A stretch of DNA of 8,024 nucleotides from an uncultured Collinsella sp. (GTDB lineage Bacteria > Actinomycetota > Coriobacteriia > Coriobacteriales > Coriobacteriaceae), in assembly GCA_900556675.1 (NCBI GenBank), contig USQE01000041.1, positions 1-8,024 on the forward strand, in the 5' to 3' direction. Every line of letters begins with the position of its first letter. The first letter of the stretch is position 1. Positions 6,033-8,024 of the stretch are shown here, piece after piece. The notes under the pieces were generated by a model. That model was not told the origin of the DNA and did no database searches. It saw nothing but the letters and a program-made list of their open reading frames with translations. The position numbers were made by a program, and so were the translations under genes.

Positions 6033-6067
6033 CTGACCAAATGCTGTCCAGGCGCTGACCAAATGCT
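6033..6067 (-). promoter_or_regulatory. Iteron-like direct repeats upstream of the AbiEi-nuclease gene
   Basis: CTGACCAAATGCT occurs at 6033-6045 and again at 6055-6067, a 13-nt perfect direct repeat with a 22-bp period (two helical turns), 56-90 nt before the gene start. The core CCAAATGC appears a third time at 6205-6212. AbiEi proteins are known to bind repeats in their own promoter, so this is a candidate autoregulatory site. I found no convincing -35/-10 pair nearby. Confidence 0.45.
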
Positions 6068-6267
6068 TGACGGTTTTGGACGTTTTAGGCTGATGACTTA
6101 TATCTGCAGGTAGGGTGGTTGTCGAGAGGTCCCCGTCTCCATAATTTGGCGCCTTGGTCCATCGGATTATCAGAAAGAAAAACCCGTCGAGATTCAAGAC
6201 CACGCCAAATGCGAACTTGCCTCTGCACGCACCGTCTCTTAGCCGAGCCATCGGCATCTACATGCCT
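6068..6267. other. Intergenic stretch without a recognisable gene
   Basis: Between the direct repeats before the AbiEi-nuclease gene and repeat copy 2 there is about 200 nt with no supported gene. Minus-strand open frames of 92 and 107 codons cross it, but they lack ribosome binding sites, run into the repeat element or overlap the start of the nuclease gene, and resemble nothing I know. The only detail I see is the third CCAAATGC copy at 6205-6212. Confidence 0.5.
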
Positions 6268-6338
6268 AAAAAATGAGCGTGGATAATCTCCCGTTTTGAG
6301 CCTAGTTTCAAGCCAAAAGTGGGAGATTATCCACGCTC
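6268..6338 (-). terminator. Intrinsic terminator of metA, formed by repeat copy 2
   Basis: Read on the minus strand after metA (stop 6433-6435), GGGAGATTATCCACGCTC (6321-6338) and its perfect 18-bp complement (6275-6292) form a long hairpin. It is followed, after one base, by six T residues (A6 on plus, 6268-6273). This is a good Rho-independent terminator about 95 nt past the metA stop. Copy 1 of the same repeat lacks the T-run, so here the repeat seems to have gained or kept a terminator role. Confidence 0.6.
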
Positions 6339-6389
6339 GATTTGTAAACGTCCGAAAATCCACGCTCGCGTGTCCGATAATCCACGCTC
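6274..6389. repeat. Hairpin-plus-array repeat element, copy 2
   Basis: This has the same structure and orientation as 4865-4987: an inverted 18-mer (6275-6292), the loop, GGGAGATTATCCACGCTC (6321-6338), then GTCCGAAAATCCACGCTC (6350-6367) after an 11-nt spacer and GTCCGATAATCCACGCTC (6372-6389) after a 4-nt spacer. The last spacer is 7 nt shorter than in copy 1, which accounts for the 116-bp length against 123 bp. Spacer sequences differ between copies while the 18-mers are kept. It lies between the 3' end of metA and the region upstream of the AbiEi-nuclease gene. Confidence 0.85.
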
Positions 6390-6432
6390 GTCATGCCGTG
6401 AGCACAGCCACAGTCGCAGCCACGGCCGCAGC

Positions 6433-7359
6433 CTAGTGCTCCTCGCCGGCGCGGGCCAGGTCGTAGGGCGTGGTCTGGTAGACGTAGTAGTTGAGCCAGT
6501 TGGTGTAGAACAGCTGAGCCTGACTGCGCCAGACGTTGCGCGGCTCGACGGTGGGGTCGTCGTTCGGGAAGTAATGCGCCGGCACCTGAGGGTTAAGCCC
6601 GCGCTTCACGTCGCGCTCGTACTCCAAACGCAGCGTGTCGGTATCGTACTCGGGATGGCCAAAGACAAAGAAGCGGCGGCTGTCGGTCGACTTGACGATG
6701 TACAGGCCCACCTCGTCGGACACGGCCACGACCTCAAGCTGCGGCTCGGCCTCCACGTCCTCGCGGCGCACATCGGTGTTGCGCGAATGCACGGCATAGA
6801 AACGGTCGTCAAAGCCGCGAACCAGCGGGCTTTGCGGCTTCACCAGATAATGCTCAAACACGCCACTCGCCTTTGCCGGCAGGTCGTGCTTCTGGATACC
6901 GTAATGATGGTACAGGCCGGCCTGCGCGCCCCAACAAATGTGCAGCGTAGAGTGCACGTGCGTGGTGGACCAATCCATGATCTGGCAGAGCTCGGGCCAG
7001 TAGTCGACCTCCTCGAACGGCATCTGCTCCACCGGCGCGCCCGTGATGATCAGGCCGTCGTAGTGGATGTCGCGGATGTCGTCGAACGTGCGGTAGAACG
7101 TCTCCAGGTGGCCGGCGCTCACGTGCGTGGCCTCGTGCGTTTTGGTGCGTAGCAGGTCCACCTCCACCTGCAGCGGCGTGTTGGAGAGCTTGCGCATGAT
7201 CTGCGTCTCGGTGGCGATCTTGGTGGGCATGAGGTTGAGGATGAGCACGCGCAGCGGCCGGATGTCCTGGTGCAGCGCGCGGTACTCGGTCATGACAAAG
7301 ATGTTCTCGCTCTCGAGCTGCGCGGCGGCAGGGAGGGCGTCGGGAATACGAATGGGCAT
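6433..7359 (-). CDS. metA: Homoserine O-acetyltransferase (MetA family)
   Basis: MetA acylates the hydroxyl of L-homoserine, the first committed step of methionine synthesis in the cytoplasm. The 308-residue protein aligns without gaps at the catalytic numbering known for the family: nucleophile Cys142 in HICWGAQAG, and His235 and Glu237 in FGHPEYD. The N-terminus [20 protein letters not shown] and the TGAPVE block are typical. Residue 111 is Glu (APVEQMPF). In characterised MetA proteins Glu111 goes with acetyl-CoA and Gly111, as in E. coli, with succinyl-CoA, so acetyltransferase activity (EC 2.3.1.31) is predicted despite frequent annotation as a succinyltransferase. Start ATG 7359 has minus-strand AAGGAG (7365-7370) 5 nt upstream. 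The gene appears monocistronic and is divergent from the dehydrogenase gene. I see no riboswitch in the 211-nt divergent region. The repeat hairpin at 6268-6338 probably ends its transcript. Confidence 0.95.
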   Translation of the reverse strand: MPIRIPDALPAAAQLESENIFVMTEYRALHQDIRPLRVLILNLMPTKIATETQIMRKLSNTPLQVEVDLLRTKTHEATHVSAGHLETFYRTFDDIRDIHYDGLIITGAPVEQMPFEEVDYWPELCQIMDWSTTHVHSTLHICWGAQAGLYHHYGIQKHDLPAKASGVFEHYLVKPQSPLVRGFDDRFYAVHSRNTDVRREDVEAEPQLEVVAVSDEVGLYIVKSTDSRRFFVFGHPEYDTDTLRLEYERDVKRGLNPQVPAHYFPNDDPTVEPRNVWRSQAQLFYTNWLNYYVYQTTPYDLARAGEEH

Positions 7360-7466
7360 GGATGCTCCTTACGAGTCAGTTGCAGCTATGGTACAACGAC
7401 CGGCCCCATCCGCGCGAGCGCATCGCCCAGCGATGCCGTCAGCGGCCCAAATCACTCCAAAAGTAG

Positions 7467-7491
7467 AGATTACGGCATGTCCCAAAAATCT
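7467..7491 (-). repeat. Second copy of the conserved-loop hairpin
   Basis: AGATT (7467-7471) and AATCT (7487-7491) form a short stem. Read on the minus strand, AGATTTTTGGGACATGCC (7474-7491) is identical to 3129-3146, in the terminator of the M16C gene. Here the pairing arm is different and shorter, so the loop core GGGACATGCC is conserved while the stem is not. It sits in the divergent region between metA and the dehydrogenase gene. Confidence 0.55.
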
Positions 7492-7527
7492 GTGGCGCTT
7501 TAGCCTAGCAAAGTGGCAACAGGACGC

Positions 7528-7563
7528 TACAATGGTTCGACGCGAAAAACTCGGCCGAAAGGA
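7528..7563 (+). promoter_or_regulatory. Candidate -10 box and ribosome binding site of the dehydrogenase gene
   Basis: TACAAT (7528-7533) is a strong -10 hexamer. The -35 position 17 bp upstream (7505-7510, CTAGCA) is poor, so an activator or another sigma preference is possible. GAAAGGA (7557-7563) lies 7 nt before ATG 7571. I see no Rex-type inverted repeat, which might be expected for NADH-sensitive control. Confidence 0.4.
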
Positions 7564-7570
7564 TACATAT

Positions 7571-8024
7571 ATGTACCAGACGCGTAAGATCGGTGTGGTC
7601 GGCCAGGGCCACGTAGGAGCACATGTCGCCAACAGCCTGCTCATGCAGGGCATTGCCGATGAGCTGTACCTGTGCGATATCAACGAGGCCAAGGTGACGT
7701 CCGAGGTCCAGGACCTGCGCGACTCCCTTTCGTTTGTCCCGTACAATACCAAAATCGTCAACTGCTACGACCACTACGAGGAGCTGGCCTGCTGCGACGT
7801 CATCGTCAACGCCGCCGGCAAGGTCGCGCTGGCCGCCGGCAACCGCGACGGCGAGCTGTTCTTTACCACCGACGCCGCCCGCACCTTTGCCAAGCGCATC
7901 GTCGACGCCGGCTTTGACGGCATCTTCGTAAGCATCTCCAACCCCTGCGACGTCGTGTGCACCGAGTTGTGGCACCTGACCGGCTACGATCCCAAGAAGA
8001 TCATCGGCTCGGGCTGCGGCCTGG
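7571..8024 (+). CDS. L-lactate / L-2-hydroxyisocaproate dehydrogenase family protein, 5' part
   Basis: Members of the lactate/malate dehydrogenase superfamily interconvert 2-oxo acids and L-2-hydroxy acids with NAD(H) in the cytoplasm, often to regenerate NAD+ in fermenters. The first 151 residues are present and the gene runs off the window. Visible are the Rossmann loop GVVGQGHVGAHVA (8-20), Asp36 in LYLCDIN at the end of strand 2 (favours NAD over NADP), NAAGK (80-84), Arg92 in GNRDGEL (probable substrate-loop Arg), SISNPCDVV (121-129; usual NPVD) and IIGSGCGL (144-151; usual IGTGT/IGSGT). The shortened active-site loop and the pattern around GFDGIFVSISNP look closer to L-2-hydroxyisocaproate dehydrogenases of lactobacilli than to classical LDH, which argues for bulkier substrates. 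That is inference, and the catalytic His lies beyond the window. The start follows GAAAGGA. Confidence 0.85.
   Translation, partial: MYQTRKIGVVGQGHVGAHVANSLLMQGIADELYLCDINEAKVTSEVQDLRDSLSFVPYNTKIVNCYDHYEELACCDVIVNAAGKVALAAGNRDGELFFTTDAARTFAKRIVDAGFDGIFVSISNPCDVVCTELWHLTGYDPKKIIGSGCGL

Noticed and set aside
5934..6363. Two overlapping minus-strand frames (107 and 92 codons) upstream of the AbiEi-nuclease gene
   Set aside because: No ribosome binding sites, no recognisable similarity; one starts within a repeat and the other overlaps the nuclease gene start.
6319..7152. 277-codon plus-strand frame opposite metA
   Set aside because: Antisense shadow; metA on the minus strand has exact catalytic-residue register, and this frame begins inside a repeat element with no ribosome binding site.
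7360..7570. SAM riboswitch or Rex operator in the metA/dehydrogenase divergent region
   Set aside because: No SAM-I-like leader architecture upstream of metA and no TTGTGA-type Rex inverted repeat before the dehydrogenase; only the short conserved-loop hairpin was found.

Overview
The window looks like chromosomal DNA of a high-GC gut actinobacterium of the Coriobacteriia, most likely Collinsella or a close relative. This is an inference from the GC-rich codon use of the housekeeping genes, clear Shine-Dalgarno sites and remembered protein resemblance; no search was run. Conserved metabolic genes alternate with lower-GC accessory material and structured intergenic repeats.

Layout. (1) 80-3114, plus strand: an M16C (presequence-protease/insulinase type) zinc peptidase of about 1011 residues, broken by an apparent one-base deletion near 2384-2388 and followed by a strong intrinsic terminator. 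(2) 3115-3511: a 397-base gap holding that terminator, two tandem long-arm inverted repeats and a promoter region for the next operon, with two LexA-like boxes and an 8-bp operator-like dyad. (3) 3512-4097: a hicA-hicB toxin-antitoxin pair with overlapping genes and locally low GC. (4) 4243-4839: 5-formyltetrahydrofolate cyclo-ligase. (5) 4865-6389: a minus-strand gene for an AbiEi-like winged-helix protein fused to a DUF559/Vsr-like nuclease fold, bracketed by two direct copies of a ~120-bp hairpin-plus-array element. (6) 6433-7359, minus strand: metA, homoserine O-acyltransferase, with the glutamate at position 111 that marks acetyl-CoA use. (7) 7571 to the end: the first 151 codons of an L-lactate/L-2-hydroxyisocaproate dehydrogenase.

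How they relate. The metabolic genes (folate one-carbon, methionine, 2-hydroxyacid redox) share no operon; each seems to be its own unit. The stretch from 3115 to 6432 combines two defence/stress-type loci (HicAB and the AbiEi-nuclease fusion) with four kinds of hairpin repeat. The items most worth a second look are the ~120-bp elements around the AbiEi-nuclease gene, the SOS-like promoter in front of hicAB, and a hairpin whose loop is conserved while its stem differs between 3123-3161 and 7467-7491.
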